Below are positions 17,357 to 25,824 of a stretch of 64,000 nt of DNA, piece after piece (the stretch's first letter is position 1; each line of letters opens with the position of its first letter). A model generated the notes under the pieces. The model did no database searches, was not told the DNA's origin, and saw only the letters and a list, made by a program, of their open reading frames with translations. Position numbers and translations under genes: made by a program. Origin of the DNA: Nocardia sputorum (GTDB lineage Bacteria > Actinomycetota > Actinomycetes > Mycobacteriales > Mycobacteriaceae). The DNA lies in assembly GCF_027924405.1 (NCBI RefSeq), contig NZ_AP026978.1:1-64000 (forward strand), given 5' to 3'.

Positions 17357-20257
17357 GTGGCAACACGAGACCGCGGTGCAGCCGACCAGGGCCGTCCCCT
17401 GCGTCGTCTCGTGATCGTCGAGTCCCCGACCAAGGCCCGCAAGATCGCGCCCTACCTGGGTCGCAACTACACGGTCGAGGCGTCGGTCGGTCATATCCGG
17501 GATCTGCCGCGCGGAGCGGCCGACGTCCCGGCCAAGTACAAGGGCCAGTCCTGGGCGCGCCTCGGCGTGGACGTGGACAACGACTTCGAACCCATCTACG
17601 TCGTGAGCCCGGACAAGAAGGCCAAGGTCACCGAGCTCAAGAGCCTGTTGAAGGACGCGGACGAGCTCTATTTGGCCACCGACCCCGACCGCGAGGGCGA
17701 GGCGATCGCCTGGCACCTGCTGGAAACGCTCAAACCCAAGGTGCCGGTCCGGCGGATGGTGTTCCACGAGATCACCGAACCCGCGATCCAGGCCGCCGCC
17801 GCGGACACCCGCGACCTCGACAACGATCTGGTGGACGCCCAGGAGACCCGCCGCATCCTGGACCGCCTCTACGGCTACGAGGTCAGCCCCGTCCTGTGGA
17901 AGAAGGTCATGCCCCGGCTGTCGGCGGGCCGCGTGCAGTCGGTGGCCACCCGGGTGATCGTCCAGCGCGAGCGCGAGCGGATGTCGTTCCGTTCGGCCGA
18001 GTACTGGGACATCGCCGCGAAGCTCGACGCGGGCAACGGCGAGGCGAGCGACGCGACCAATCCGAGGACCTTCGGCGCGCGTTTGGTCACTGTCGACGGC
18101 GCGCGGGTCGCCACCGGGCGCGACTTCGGATCGGACGGGCAGCTCAAGGCTGTCAACGGCGTCGTCGTGCTGGACGAAGGCTACGCGCGGCGGCTGGCCG
18201 AGGCGCTGGACGGCGCCGACCTGGTGGTCTCCTCCGCGGAGGCCAAGCCGTACACCCGTAAGCCCTATCCGCCGTTCATGACCTCGACGCTGCAGCAGGA
18301 GGCGGGGCGCAAATTGCGCTTCACCTCCGAGCGGACCATGCGGGTCGCTCAGCGACTGTACGAGAACGGCTACATCACCTATATGCGTACCGACTCGACG
18401 ACCCTGTCGGAGTCGGCCATCGCGGCGGCGCGTGCGCAGGCGACCCAGCTCTACGGGTCGCAGTTCGTGCACCCGACCGCGCGGCAATACAACCGCAAGG
18501 TGAAGAACGCGCAGGAGGCGCACGAGGCGATCCGTCCGGCGGGCGACACGTTCGCCACGCCCGGCGAACTGCACGCGCGGTTGGACAACGACGAGTTCCG
18601 TCTCTACGAGCTCATCTGGCAGCGCACCGTCGCCTCCCAGATGGCCGACGCCAGGGGCACCACGCTGACGCTGCGCATCACGGGCGTCGCGGGCACCGGC
18701 GAGGAATGCGTGTTCTCCGCTTCCGGCCGCACCATCACGTTCCCCGGCTTCCTGAAGGCCTATGTGGAGAGCGTCGACGAGGAGGCGGGCGGGCAGTCCG
18801 ACGACGCCGAGTCCAGGCTTCCCGCGCTGGAGGAAGGCCAGGCCGTCACCGCGGTCGAGTTGAATCCCGATGGGCACAGCACGAATCCGCCGGCGCGCTA
18901 CACCGAGGCGTCGCTGATCAAGACGCTCGAAGAACTCGGCATCGGCCGTCCGTCGACGTATTCGTCGATCATCAAGACGATCCTCGACCGTGGTTACGTC
19001 TACAAGCGCGGCAGCGCGCTGGTGCCGTCGTGGGTCGCGTTCGCCGTGATCGGCCTGCTGGAGGAGCATTTCGGCCGGCTGGTCGATTTCGACTTCACCG
19101 CTGCCATGGAGGACGACCTCGACGCCATCGCCGGTGGACGCGAGCAGCGTGGAAACTGGTTGTCCAGCTTCTACTTCGGTGGCGATCACGGCGTGGAAGG
19201 GTCGGTCGCGCGCTCCGGCGGTCTGAAGAAGATGGTGGGGGAGCGGCTCGACGACATCGACGCGCGCGAGATCAACTCCATCAAGCTGTTCAACGACGAC
19301 GCCGGGCGCGACGTCGTGGTCCGGGTGGGCAAGTACGGGCCGTACCTGGAGCGGATGGTCGCCGATCCCGATGACCCCGAAGGCAATTCGGTGTCCCAGC
19401 GGGCCAACCTCCCGGACGACCTGCCGCCGGACGAGCTCACCCCCGAGGTCGCCGAGAAGCTGTTCGCGACGCCGCAGGAGGGCCGTTCGCTCGGTGTGGA
19501 TCCCGAGACGGGGCACGAGATCGTCGCCAAGGAAGGGCGTTTCGGCCCGTACGTCACCGAGATCCTGCCGGAACCGCAGGCAGAGGACGGGCAGGAACCG
19601 GCCAAGAAGACCGCGAAGAAGGCCGCGGCGCCCAAGCCGCGCACCGGTTCGCTGTTCAAGTCCATGGACCTGGCCACGATCACGCTCGACGACGCGCTGA
19701 AGCTGCTGTCGTTGCCGCGCGTGGTGGGCGCGGACCCGGACAGCGGCGAGGAGATCACCGCCCAGAACGGACGCTACGGGCCGTACCTGAAGAAGGGCAC
19801 CGACTCCCGTTCGCTCAACACCGAGGACCAGATCTTCACCGTCACGCTGGAGGAGGCGCTGAAGATCTACGCCGAGCCCAAGCGTCGTGGGCGGCAGGCT
19901 TCCAGCGCGGCCCCGCTGCGGGAACTCGGCAACGACTCGGCCTCCGGCAAGCCGATGGTGATCAAGGACGGCCGCTTCGGCCCGTACGTCACCGACGGTG
20001 AGACCAACGCGACGCTCCGCAAGGGCGACGAGATCGAATCGATCACGCCGGAGCGGGCCATGGAGCTGCTCGCCGACCGGCGGGCGCGCGGACCGGTGAA
20101 GAAGACCGCGAAGAAGGCCGCGGCGAAGAAGGCGCCCGCGAAGAAGACCGCGGCCAAGAAGACCGCCGCCAAGAAGGCGACCACGACGAAGACGGTGGCC
20201 AAGAAGACCGCGGCACAGAAGACGGCCGCGAAGAAGACCGGCGTCGGGAAGTCGTGA
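17357..20257 (+). CDS. topA: DNA topoisomerase I (type IA)
   Basis: The likely start is GTG 17357, giving 966 residues; GTG 17345 is an alternative. The Toprim domain shows VIVESPTKA (Glu22) and DPDREGEA (Asp109-x-Asp111, Glu113). The active-site tyrosine is Tyr342 in ITYMRTDST. The C-terminal half carries several D-domain repeats with the GRFGPYV / GRYGPYL signature. The protein ends in a tail of about 60 residues rich in Lys and Ala repeats (KKTAAKK type), as in mycobacterial TopA, where it supports processivity. It relaxes negative supercoils. Homologue of Rv3646c. Confidence 0.97.
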   Translation: MATRDRGAADQGRPLRRLVIVESPTKARKIAPYLGRNYTVEASVGHIRDLPRGAADVPAKYKGQSWARLGVDVDNDFEPIYVVSPDKKAKVTELKSLLKDADELYLATDPDREGEAIAWHLLETLKPKVPVRRMVFHEITEPAIQAAAADTRDLDNDLVDAQETRRILDRLYGYEVSPVLWKKVMPRLSAGRVQSVATRVIVQRERERMSFRSAEYWDIAAKLDAGNGEASDATNPRTFGARLVTVDGARVATGRDFGSDGQLKAVNGVVVLDEGYARRLAEALDGADLVVSSAEAKPYTRKPYPPFMTSTLQQEAGRKLRFTSERTMRVAQRLYENGYITYMRTDSTTLSESAIAAARAQATQLYGSQFVHPTARQYNRKVKNAQEAHEAIRPAGDTFATPGELHARLDNDEFRLYELIWQRTVASQMADARGTTLTLRITGVAGTGEECVFSASGRTITFPGFLKAYVESVDEEAGGQSDDAESRLPALEEGQAVTAVELNPDGHSTNPPARYTEASLIKTLEELGIGRPSTYSSIIKTILDRGYVYKRGSALVPSWVAFAVIGLLEEHFGRLVDFDFTAAMEDDLDAIAGGREQRGNWLSSFYFGGDHGVEGSVARSGGLKKMVGERLDDIDAREINSIKLFNDDAGRDVVVRVGKYGPYLERMVADPDDPEGNSVSQRANLPDDLPPDELTPEVAEKLFATPQEGRSLGVDPETGHEIVAKEGRFGPYVTEILPEPQAEDGQEPAKKTAKKAAAPKPRTGSLFKSMDLATITLDDALKLLSLPRVVGADPDSGEEITAQNGRYGPYLKKGTDSRSLNTEDQIFTVTLEEALKIYAEPKRRGRQASSAAPLRELGNDSASGKPMVIKDGRFGPYVTDGETNATLRKGDEIESITPERAMELLADRRARGPVKKTAKKAAAKKAPAKKTAAKKTAAKKATTTKTVAKKTAAQKTAAKKTGVGKS

Positions 20258-20293
20258 GTTCTCGCTCGTGGCGACAGCCGTAGCCTGAGCGCC

Positions 20294-20800
20294 ATGGCTA
20301 CCGAACAAGAGCGCGAGGATCTGATCGCGATGCTCGCCGACCAGCGTGAGCTGTTCCGCATCACGCTGCGCGGCATCGATGACGAGCAGGCGCGGCGGCG
20401 GACCACGGTGAGTGAGTTGACCCTCGGCGGGTTGCTGCACCACCTGGTCAGCTGCGAACGGCACTGGACGACGGTGATCGTGCGGCGGGACGAGAACGCC
20501 GAACTGGACGTCTCGAAGTTCGGCGGCGAGTACGTCATGGCGGCCGAGGAGACCGTGGCGGGCCTGTTGGCCACCTGGGACGAGGTGGCCGCGGCGACAG
20601 CGGAGCTGATCCGAACGGTGGACAGTCTCGACGTCTCGATACCGACTCCGACGTCGCCGTGGGTGCCGGAGCGGATCTGGCAGTCGGTCCGCTACACGGT
20701 GCTGCACATCCTGCGGGAGATCGCGCATCACTCCGGGCACGCCGACATCATCCGCGAGGCGCTGGACGGGGCTAACAGCACACAGCAGCGCGCCTCCTGA
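20294..20800 (+). CDS. DinB-family (DUF664) four-helix protein
   Basis: The 168-residue protein starts at ATG 20294. TAGCCT at 20281-20286 ends 7 nt before the start, suggesting a leaderless transcript. Two histidine clusters, LLHHLVSCERHW near residue 50 and EIAHHSGHADIIRE near residue 145, are the metal-binding positions of the DinB fold. Relatives include mycothiol- and bacillithiol-dependent transferases, so a thiol-dependent transferase is possible. The gene occupies the place where M. tuberculosis has an adenylate cyclase (Rv3645) between topA and holB. Confidence 0.85.
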   Translation: MATEQEREDLIAMLADQRELFRITLRGIDDEQARRRTTVSELTLGGLLHHLVSCERHWTTVIVRRDENAELDVSKFGGEYVMAAEETVAGLLATWDEVAAATAELIRTVDSLDVSIPTPTSPWVPERIWQSVRYTVLHILREIAHHSGHADIIREALDGANSTQQRAS

Positions 20801-21121
20801 CTCGAACAGGGCTGTCGAGCGGGCGCAATGGCGCTCGCCGAACGGTCGGGAGATCTCGGCGATGGTCGAAGGATTCTCCAGCGCATCGCCGAGCGCGGAA
20901 ACTCTTCGAGCAGGCGCGAGCGCCCTGGCTGGTCCGGGCGACGAGACGTGCCGGTCCAGCGCGTCCGTGGACGCGATCCGGGGAGTCGGCTCGCTGGTCA
21001 GGAACCAGCAGGACTGCTGCGGGCCGTACGGGGTGTTCGACGGAGTACGCACGTCGCAGTTGCGGCGAGGGTGGTCCGGCATCGGCCCGAACTGTCGGGA
21101 GGTGCCGATAGGGTGTACGCC
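20801..21121. other. Intergenic region before holB, no gene recognised
   Basis: This 321-nt gap has open frames on both strands, but no start with a ribosome binding site and no motif. It is GC-rich with several imperfect inverted repeats built on GGCGCTCGCCGA/CGCCGAGCGC. The right end carries the holB -10 box. Confidence 0.45.
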
Positions 21122-22327
21122 GTGGCGGGAGTCTTCGATCGGTTGGTCGGCCAGGAGGCGGTCGAGTCCGAGCTGACGGCTGCCGCCGTCGCGGCGCGCG
21201 GGGGCGCGGTCGAGGGCGCGATGACGCATTCCTGGTTGTTCACCGGCCCGCCGGGGTCGGGCAGATCCGTCGCGGCGCTGTGTTTCGCGGCGGCGTTGCA
21301 GTGCACCGACCCGGGGACGCCCGGGTGCGGCAGGTGTCACGCCTGCACCACGACCATGGCGGGCACACATGGCGACGTTCGCCGCGTGGTGCCCGAGGGG
21401 CTGAGCATCAGTACCAAGGAGATGCGCGAGATCGTGCAGGTGGCCTCACGCAGGCCGAGCACCGGCCGCTGGCAGGTGGTGGTCATCGAGGACGCCGATC
21501 GGTTGACCGAGGCGGCAGGAAACGTGCTGCTCAAGGTCGTCGAGGAGCCGCCGGACCGGACGGTGTTCCTGCTCTGCGCGCCCTCGGTCGATCCCGAGGA
21601 CATCTCGATCACGTTGCGCTCCCGCTGCAGGCACGTGCACCTGGTGACGCCGTCGGTGCCCGCCATCGCGCGGGTGCTGCGCGAGCGCGACGACCTCGAC
21701 GAAAAGACCGCGACCTGGGCCGCCTCCATCAGCGGCGGCCATGTCGGCCGGGCCCGCAGGCTCGCCACCGACGCGGAGGCGCGCGCCCGCCGCCAGCGCG
21801 CTCTGGCCTTGGTCGCCGCGGTCGGGAAGCCCGGCGCGGCCTACGCCGCCGCCGACGAGCTGGTGCGCGCGGCCGACGACGAGGCCAAGCAGATGAGCGC
21901 GGCCCGCGACGAACGCGAGCGCGAGGAACTCGCGACCGCGCTGGGCGCGGGCGGCACCGGCAAAGGCGCGGCGAGCGCGACCCGCGGCTCCGCCGGCGTG
22001 CTGAAGGACCTGGAGCGGCGGCAGAAGTCCCGCGCGACCCGCACCGGCCGCGATGCCCTCGACCGCGCCCTGATCGACGTGGCGGGCGTCTACCGGGACG
22101 CACTGGCCGTCCGCTTCGGCGCCACCAGGCTGGGCTCCGGCGTCGCCCTCACCCACCCCGACCTGTCCGACGAGATTCACGATCTGGCCGACCGCATGCG
22201 ACCCGAGGGCCTGCTGCAGTCCATCGAAGCCGTTCTCGCCTGCCGCACGGCGCTCGACCTGAACGTCAAACCCCGTTTCGCCCTCGCCGCCATGGCCGCC
22301 GCCCTCATCGCGGCCCGCGCGCAGTGA
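21122..22327 (+). CDS. holB: DNA polymerase III subunit delta'
   Basis: The 401-residue product starts at GTG 21122. TAGGGT (21109-21114) lies 7 nt upstream, so the mRNA is probably leaderless. The clamp-loader AAA+ fold shows GPPGSGRSVA, where Arg replaces the Walker Lys as expected for the non-hydrolysing delta' subunit. A zinc module CxxCxxC follows (CGRCHAC after an earlier Cys), then VVIEDADRLTEAAGNVLLK and the sensor segment LRSRC. It is part of the sliding-clamp loader with DnaX and HolA. Homologue of Rv3644c. Confidence 0.95.
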   Translation: MAGVFDRLVGQEAVESELTAAAVAARGGAVEGAMTHSWLFTGPPGSGRSVAALCFAAALQCTDPGTPGCGRCHACTTTMAGTHGDVRRVVPEGLSISTKEMREIVQVASRRPSTGRWQVVVIEDADRLTEAAGNVLLKVVEEPPDRTVFLLCAPSVDPEDISITLRSRCRHVHLVTPSVPAIARVLRERDDLDEKTATWAASISGGHVGRARRLATDAEARARRQRALALVAAVGKPGAAYAAADELVRAADDEAKQMSAARDEREREELATALGAGGTGKGAASATRGSAGVLKDLERRQKSRATRTGRDALDRALIDVAGVYRDALAVRFGATRLGSGVALTHPDLSDEIHDLADRMRPEGLLQSIEAVLACRTALDLNVKPRFALAAMAAALIAARAQ

Positions 22328-22365
22328 CCGTGACCACCCGTTTTCGCGATCGGGCCGTGAGACGA

Positions 22366-22371
22366 TAGACT
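22366..22371 (+). promoter_or_regulatory. -10 box of the tRNA-Thr gene
   Basis: TAGACT lies 18 nt before the mature tRNA 5' end, with a weak TTTCGC 18 nt further upstream as a possible -35. Confidence 0.45.
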
Positions 22372-22389
22372 GCCCTGGCCGAAAGGCAC

Positions 22390-22465
22390 GCCGCCTTAGC
22401 TCAGTCGGTAGAGCGCTTCACTCGTAATGAAAAGGTCGGGGGTTCGATTCCCCCAGGCGGCTCCA
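22390..22465 (+). tRNA. tRNA-Thr (anticodon CGT), CCA encoded
   Basis: A complete cloverleaf is visible. The acceptor stem is GCCGCCT paired with AGGCGGC, the anticodon stem TTCA/TGAA carries the loop CTCGTAA, and the T-arm GGGGGTTCGATTCCCCC is perfect. The discriminator is T, followed by an encoded CCA. The anticodon CGT reads ACG threonine codons. Position 37 is A, the site of t6A modification. The 3' half is the attachment site of the integrated element downstream. Confidence 0.97.
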
Positions 22466-22466
22466 T
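22429..22466 (+). repeat. attL: 38-bp direct repeat in the tRNA-Thr 3' end
   Basis: The 38 bases from GAAAAGG in the anticodon arm through CCAT are identical to 36801-36838. The copy here leaves the tRNA intact, as expected when an element integrates into a tRNA 3' end and restores it. The integrase stop codon lies only 66 bp inside. Confidence 0.95.
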
Positions 22467-22531
22467 CTACCAGCGGAAACTCAGATGTTTGCGGGCCGTA
22501 ATCAGGCCCGATGACACGGAAACGACACGGT

Positions 22532-23758
22532 TTAGCTTGCGTGGCGGTCCAGGATCGCCGTGAAGTCGGGCGCTTCGTGCGGCTTGTCGATGTAGTGCTT
22601 ACGGGCCGTCGCGCCGTCGTCGGCGTGGCCCAGCTGGCTTGCTGCTCCCTCTGCGCTGTGCTCGTTCGCAATGAGTGTCGCAACCGACTTCCGGAACGTC
22701 TTCGGCGTGACCCAAGCGAAGTTGGTCCCGCGCGCTTCGCGCCAGGTGCGCCGGAAGTTGTGCGGGTCGTAGATGTCGCCGTTCCGGTTCGGGAACACCA
22801 GATCGAGCTTGTTCGGCGTCGCATCGAGCTTGCGGCGCATGAGTGTGTCCACAGCGAACTTCGGCAGTGCGATGGACCGGTATCCGGCATCCGTCTTGGT
22901 CCACTCCTGACGGATAAGCCCTTTGCCTTCTCCTGTGCCCTTCAGGCGGATGATCGTGCCGCAAATCGTCACCCGAGGAACCTCAGCGGCAAGATCCAGA
23001 TCGCACCACCGAATCGCGAGCACTTCGCCAGGGCGCACGCCAGTGCCGAGAAGTACGTCCGCGATATCGAGGATCATCCGGGAGCGCTTCGGGCCGGACA
23101 CGTACGCCGGGGTGCCGTCGATCTTGGCACCGGACTGCCACAGTCTCAGCTGTTCACGCAGTGCCGTCAACGTGTCGATGTCGGCTGCGCGCGGCTTCTC
23201 GCGCTTCTGATGGATGCGTGCGACTTCTCGGACCGGGTTCTGGGTGATGGCGTCGTGCCGGACAGCGAGCCCCATCATGCCGGACAGGATGACGCGATGA
23301 ATGCGCGCCTTCCATGCACCGACCTCAGCGACCTTCTTCAGGTGACGATCCAGTCGTGAGGTGGTGGCCTCCCTGACTCGCACGCCTCCCAGGGCGGACT
23401 TGATTTTGATGGTGTCCTTCTTCGCGCGCTTGTCGGTGGAGATGTCGATCTCGTCGCGGTACAGCTCGATCGTCTGCGGCGTGGTTCGTTTCTCGTATTC
23501 GAGTTCTTTCAGCCACAGGTCCGCCAACTCCGCAAGCTTGGTCTCGCGGGTAATGGCCTTGTCCTGTCCAGGGTTACGGTCCTTGAGCTTGTCCTTAAGG
23601 TTGCCCTCCGCCTTGGCCTTGGTCGGCCCGAAGGCTTGGACTGTTCGGGTTTCGCCGTCGTCATCGCGGTAGCGGGTCGTCGCGCGCCAACTTCCGTTGG
23701 GCTGCTGCTTGCAGCTGATCTTGCCGTAGGTGCCGATGGCGAGTGCCTGTCTGGGCAC
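22532..23758 (-). CDS. int: Tyrosine site-specific integrase
   Basis: The 408-residue recombinase has an N-terminal AP2-like arm-binding region (about 10-60), a core-binding SAM-like domain (70-185) and a catalytic domain. Catalytic positions are Arg242 (GTGVRPGEVL), the second Arg356 in KTFRKS, His378 (LGHADD) and the nucleophile Tyr389 (RKHYI). The HxxR box has Lys353 in place of His, a known variation. It would integrate and excise the element at tRNA-Thr. The gene lies beside attL and reads toward it, as usual for tRNA-targeting integrases. Confidence 0.95.
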   Translation of the reverse strand: MPRQALAIGTYGKISCKQQPNGSWRATTRYRDDDGETRTVQAFGPTKAKAEGNLKDKLKDRNPGQDKAITRETKLAELADLWLKELEYEKRTTPQTIELYRDEIDISTDKRAKKDTIKIKSALGGVRVREATTSRLDRHLKKVAEVGAWKARIHRVILSGMMGLAVRHDAITQNPVREVARIHQKREKPRAADIDTLTALREQLRLWQSGAKIDGTPAYVSGPKRSRMILDIADVLLGTGVRPGEVLAIRWCDLDLAAEVPRVTICGTIIRLKGTGEGKGLIRQEWTKTDAGYRSIALPKFAVDTLMRRKLDATPNKLDLVFPNRNGDIYDPHNFRRTWREARGTNFAWVTPKTFRKSVATLIANEHSAEGAASQLGHADDGATARKHYIDKPHEAPDFTAILDRHAS

Positions 23759-23789
23759 GGTTGTTCTCCTTGCTGGATTCTTTTGTAGG

Positions 23790-24605
23790 TCAATCAGTTT
23801 GGCGTTCCAGGCCGTCTATCAAGTTGTCGCCGGATGTGTGACCGAACTTGACGTTGGGAAAGTGCTTGGTGAACAGTTCTGCGGCTGCGCCGACAATCAA
23901 CTTGTCGTAGACGTCTGTGAGCGAGTCCTCTTCTAGGGCGTCGGCAACGGCGCTGCCTGACGGTATGGGGTAGTACGGCGGGACTATCCAGGGCTTGCCT
24001 CCTTCGTCATGTTTGATGGCTTCGCGGTAGGCGGCTTCGGCGCGGGCGCGGGCTTTGCGTACGGCTGCTTCGTGTACGCCGAGGTCTATGAGTAGACGCA
24101 GTGCGTCCCGACCGCCTTGATTTACTGCTGCTGCGCTGGCTGGGTCGATGCTCCACACGGTGTCTTGCAAGATGTCGAGGAAGCGCACCGGGGACGTGCC
24201 CACGGTGTAGGGGCCTTGCCGTCCTAGCGACAGTTCTACGCAGAATTGAATGATGTCGGCTTGGCGTTCGGCACGATTCCGGCCGCGTGTGGCTAATTCG
24301 AGTCTGGTTTCGGCTTCCCGGATCGCGGCTTCGTGCTCCGCCAGTTCGCGACGGACCTTGCGCGCCAGGTAGACGAATCCGCCTCCGTCCGGGGCAAGTT
24401 CGGTGGCGTCGATGTTCAGAGCTGCGGCGACTTCCAGCGCTTCGGTGAATCGCATTGCTCGTTGACCGGTCTCGACGCGCGACAGGGTCCCCTGCGACCA
24501 GTTGACACCAGCAGCGCGCAGCCTCTCTGACATCTGCTCCTGACTCAGGCCAAGCCTGATGCGGAGGACTTCCAGGCGTTTGCCAACCGCGCGGTCAGCA
24601 TCCAT
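23790..24605 (-). CDS. XRE-family HTH regulator, Stl-like position
   Basis: The 271-residue protein starts at ATG 24605, 8 bases after AAAGGAC. An N-terminal XRE helix-turn-helix (LRIRLGLSQEQMSERL ... SQGTLSRVETGQR, about residues 10-60) is followed by a coiled-coil stretch (residues 85-125) and an unrecognised C-terminal domain. It is transcribed with the integrase, 31 bp upstream of it, and divergently from the excisionase-like gene. That is the arrangement of the master repressor Stl in phage-inducible islands. The repressor role is inferred from position and the HTH. Confidence 0.85.
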   Translation of the reverse strand: MDADRAVGKRLEVLRIRLGLSQEQMSERLRAAGVNWSQGTLSRVETGQRAMRFTEALEVAAALNIDATELAPDGGGFVYLARKVRRELAEHEAAIREAETRLELATRGRNRAERQADIIQFCVELSLGRQGPYTVGTSPVRFLDILQDTVWSIDPASAAAVNQGGRDALRLLIDLGVHEAAVRKARARAEAAYREAIKHDEGGKPWIVPPYYPIPSGSAVADALEEDSLTDVYDKLIVGAAAELFTKHFPNVKFGHTSGDNLIDGLERQTD

Positions 24606-24756
24606 GTCAATGTGTCCTTTCTCACTATATTTCGGGCCACTCTGCGGGCGACCAGGCATTATGCAGTTTTGCGGCAATCTGGCCGTCAATCTAGTGTGTA
24701 CTATGATCATCGATGAAAGCAAATGGGCTTCATCGAGAATTGCGATTGGAGGCGAG
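24606..24756. promoter_or_regulatory. Divergent control region between the repressor-like and excisionase-like genes
   Basis: This 151-bp AT-rich region should hold both promoters. On the plus strand TACTAT (in GTGTACTATGATC) is a plausible -10. On the minus strand TTGACG is a possible -35, with TA-rich CATAAT further on. The near-palindrome ATGATCATCGATGA just downstream of the plus-strand -10 is a candidate operator. It is the likely lysis-lysogeny-type switch of the element. Confidence 0.5.
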
Positions 24757-24981
24757 ATGGGGACATCTGCGCTGATCAACGGGGATGACTGGCTCACGCG
24801 CGAAGAACTGGCAGCACGGCTGAAGGTGCCCGTTAAGACGCTGGCGGCTTGGGCGGCACGGTCGCCGCAGAAGGGGCCGCGCTACGCACAGATCGGACGC
24901 TACTGCCGCTATCGGCTCTCGGATGTGATCGCGTGGGAAAACGCGCAGTTCGAAGGCGGCAGCGCTTCGAATGCTGCCTAG
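24757..24981 (+). CDS. xis: AlpA/excisionase-type MerR-like HTH protein
   Basis: The 74-residue protein starts at ATG 24757, 4 bases after GGAGG. It has a helix-turn-helix of the excisionase family: WLTREELAARLKVPVKTLAAW followed by the wing PRYAQIGRYCRYRLSDV. Such proteins bind attachment sites as recombination directionality factors or activate integrase transcription. It is the first gene of the rightward operon with primase and replication genes, which supports a role in excision. Confidence 0.88.
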   Translation: MGTSALINGDDWLTREELAARLKVPVKTLAAWAARSPQKGPRYAQIGRYCRYRLSDVIAWENAQFEGGSASNAA

Positions 24982-25062
24982 AAAAGGAGAAGCCCCGGCA
25001 AGTGCTGCAACACGAACCGGGGCACGAAACACCCGACTACCAGGAAGGATGTTCCAGTTCCA

Positions 25063-25824
25063 GTGACCGACTCTACAGCAACCCACAGCACACCCGATGA
25101 GGTCGGGGCGCACGTGGATCACGCGTTGGCGTACGCGCGTGCGGGGCTGGCGGTGTTGCCGTTGGCCCCACGGGGCAAGGTTCCCGTGACCGAGCACGGC
25201 AAGGACGACGCGAGTACCGACCCTGAACAGATCCGTGCGTGGTGGGCGCGGACCCCGTTCTACAACGTCGGTGTTCGCCCGCCCGCCGGGGTCGTCGTGC
25301 TCGATGTGGACCCGCGTTCGGGTGGCAGTGTCGAAGCGTTAGGGGAGACTCCGGAAACCTGGACGGCTGCGACGGGCGGTGGCGGCTGCCACTTGTGGTT
25401 CCGCTGCGGCGGCAAGGTGCGCGGCAAGCTCGAAGGCGCGCGAGGTGTCGACATCAAGGCCGCAACCGGCTATGTCGTGGCCCCTCCGAGCGTGCACCCG
25501 AGCGGTAGCCGGTACCGGTGGGCCAATCGTGCGCGTATCGCGCCGTTGCCGGCGCATCTGCGCGGTCGGGTGTGCGTGCCCGTGGTTCTGCCCTTCCGCT
25601 CGTACCAGCGTCATGGTGGCTCGGGTGAGGGGCTGGTCCGGATCGTTCGGCAGGCTGCGCCGGGGCAGCGCAACAACATCCTGTTCTGGGCCGCCTGCCG
25701 CGCCTACGCCGAAGGTGGCGATCCTGCCGTGCTGGAAGCACTCGCGACCACGGCAGAGGAGATCGGGTTGTCCCGCCACGAGGTCGACCAGACGATGCGG
25801 TCAGCGCAGCGGGGTGCGGCGTGA
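25063..25824 (+). CDS. Bifunctional primase-polymerase (archaeo-eukaryotic primase, Prim-Pol)
   Basis: The 253-residue protein starts at GTG 25063, 14 bases after AGGAAGG. The Prim-Pol core is clear: ALAYARAGLAVLPLAP at the start, the catalytic acidic pair in VVLDVDPRSGG and the His motif GGCHLWFRC. GVDIKAATGYVVAPPS follows, then a C-terminal helical region. It would make primers, or copy DNA, at the element's own origin after excision. It overlaps the next gene by 4 bases (GTGA). This pairing is typical of satellites and small integrative plasmids. Confidence 0.93.
   Translation: MTDSTATHSTPDEVGAHVDHALAYARAGLAVLPLAPRGKVPVTEHGKDDASTDPEQIRAWWARTPFYNVGVRPPAGVVVLDVDPRSGGSVEALGETPETWTAATGGGGCHLWFRCGGKVRGKLEGARGVDIKAATGYVVAPPSVHPSGSRYRWANRARIAPLPAHLRGRVCVPVVLPFRSYQRHGGSGEGLVRIVRQAAPGQRNNILFWAACRAYAEGGDPAVLEALATTAEEIGLSRHEVDQTMRSAQRGAA

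Noticed and set aside
20095..20250. Tandem-repeat-like DNA rich in AAGAAG units
   Set aside because: It encodes the Lys/Ala-rich tail of topoisomerase I in frame, a normal feature of mycobacterial-type TopA, so it is not a separate repeat element.
17336..21370. Very long minus-strand open frame (about 1340 codons) opposite topA and holB
   Set aside because: It is antisense to two clear housekeeping genes, its composition mirrors their third-codon bias, and it has no domain motif. Long antisense frames are expected at this GC content.
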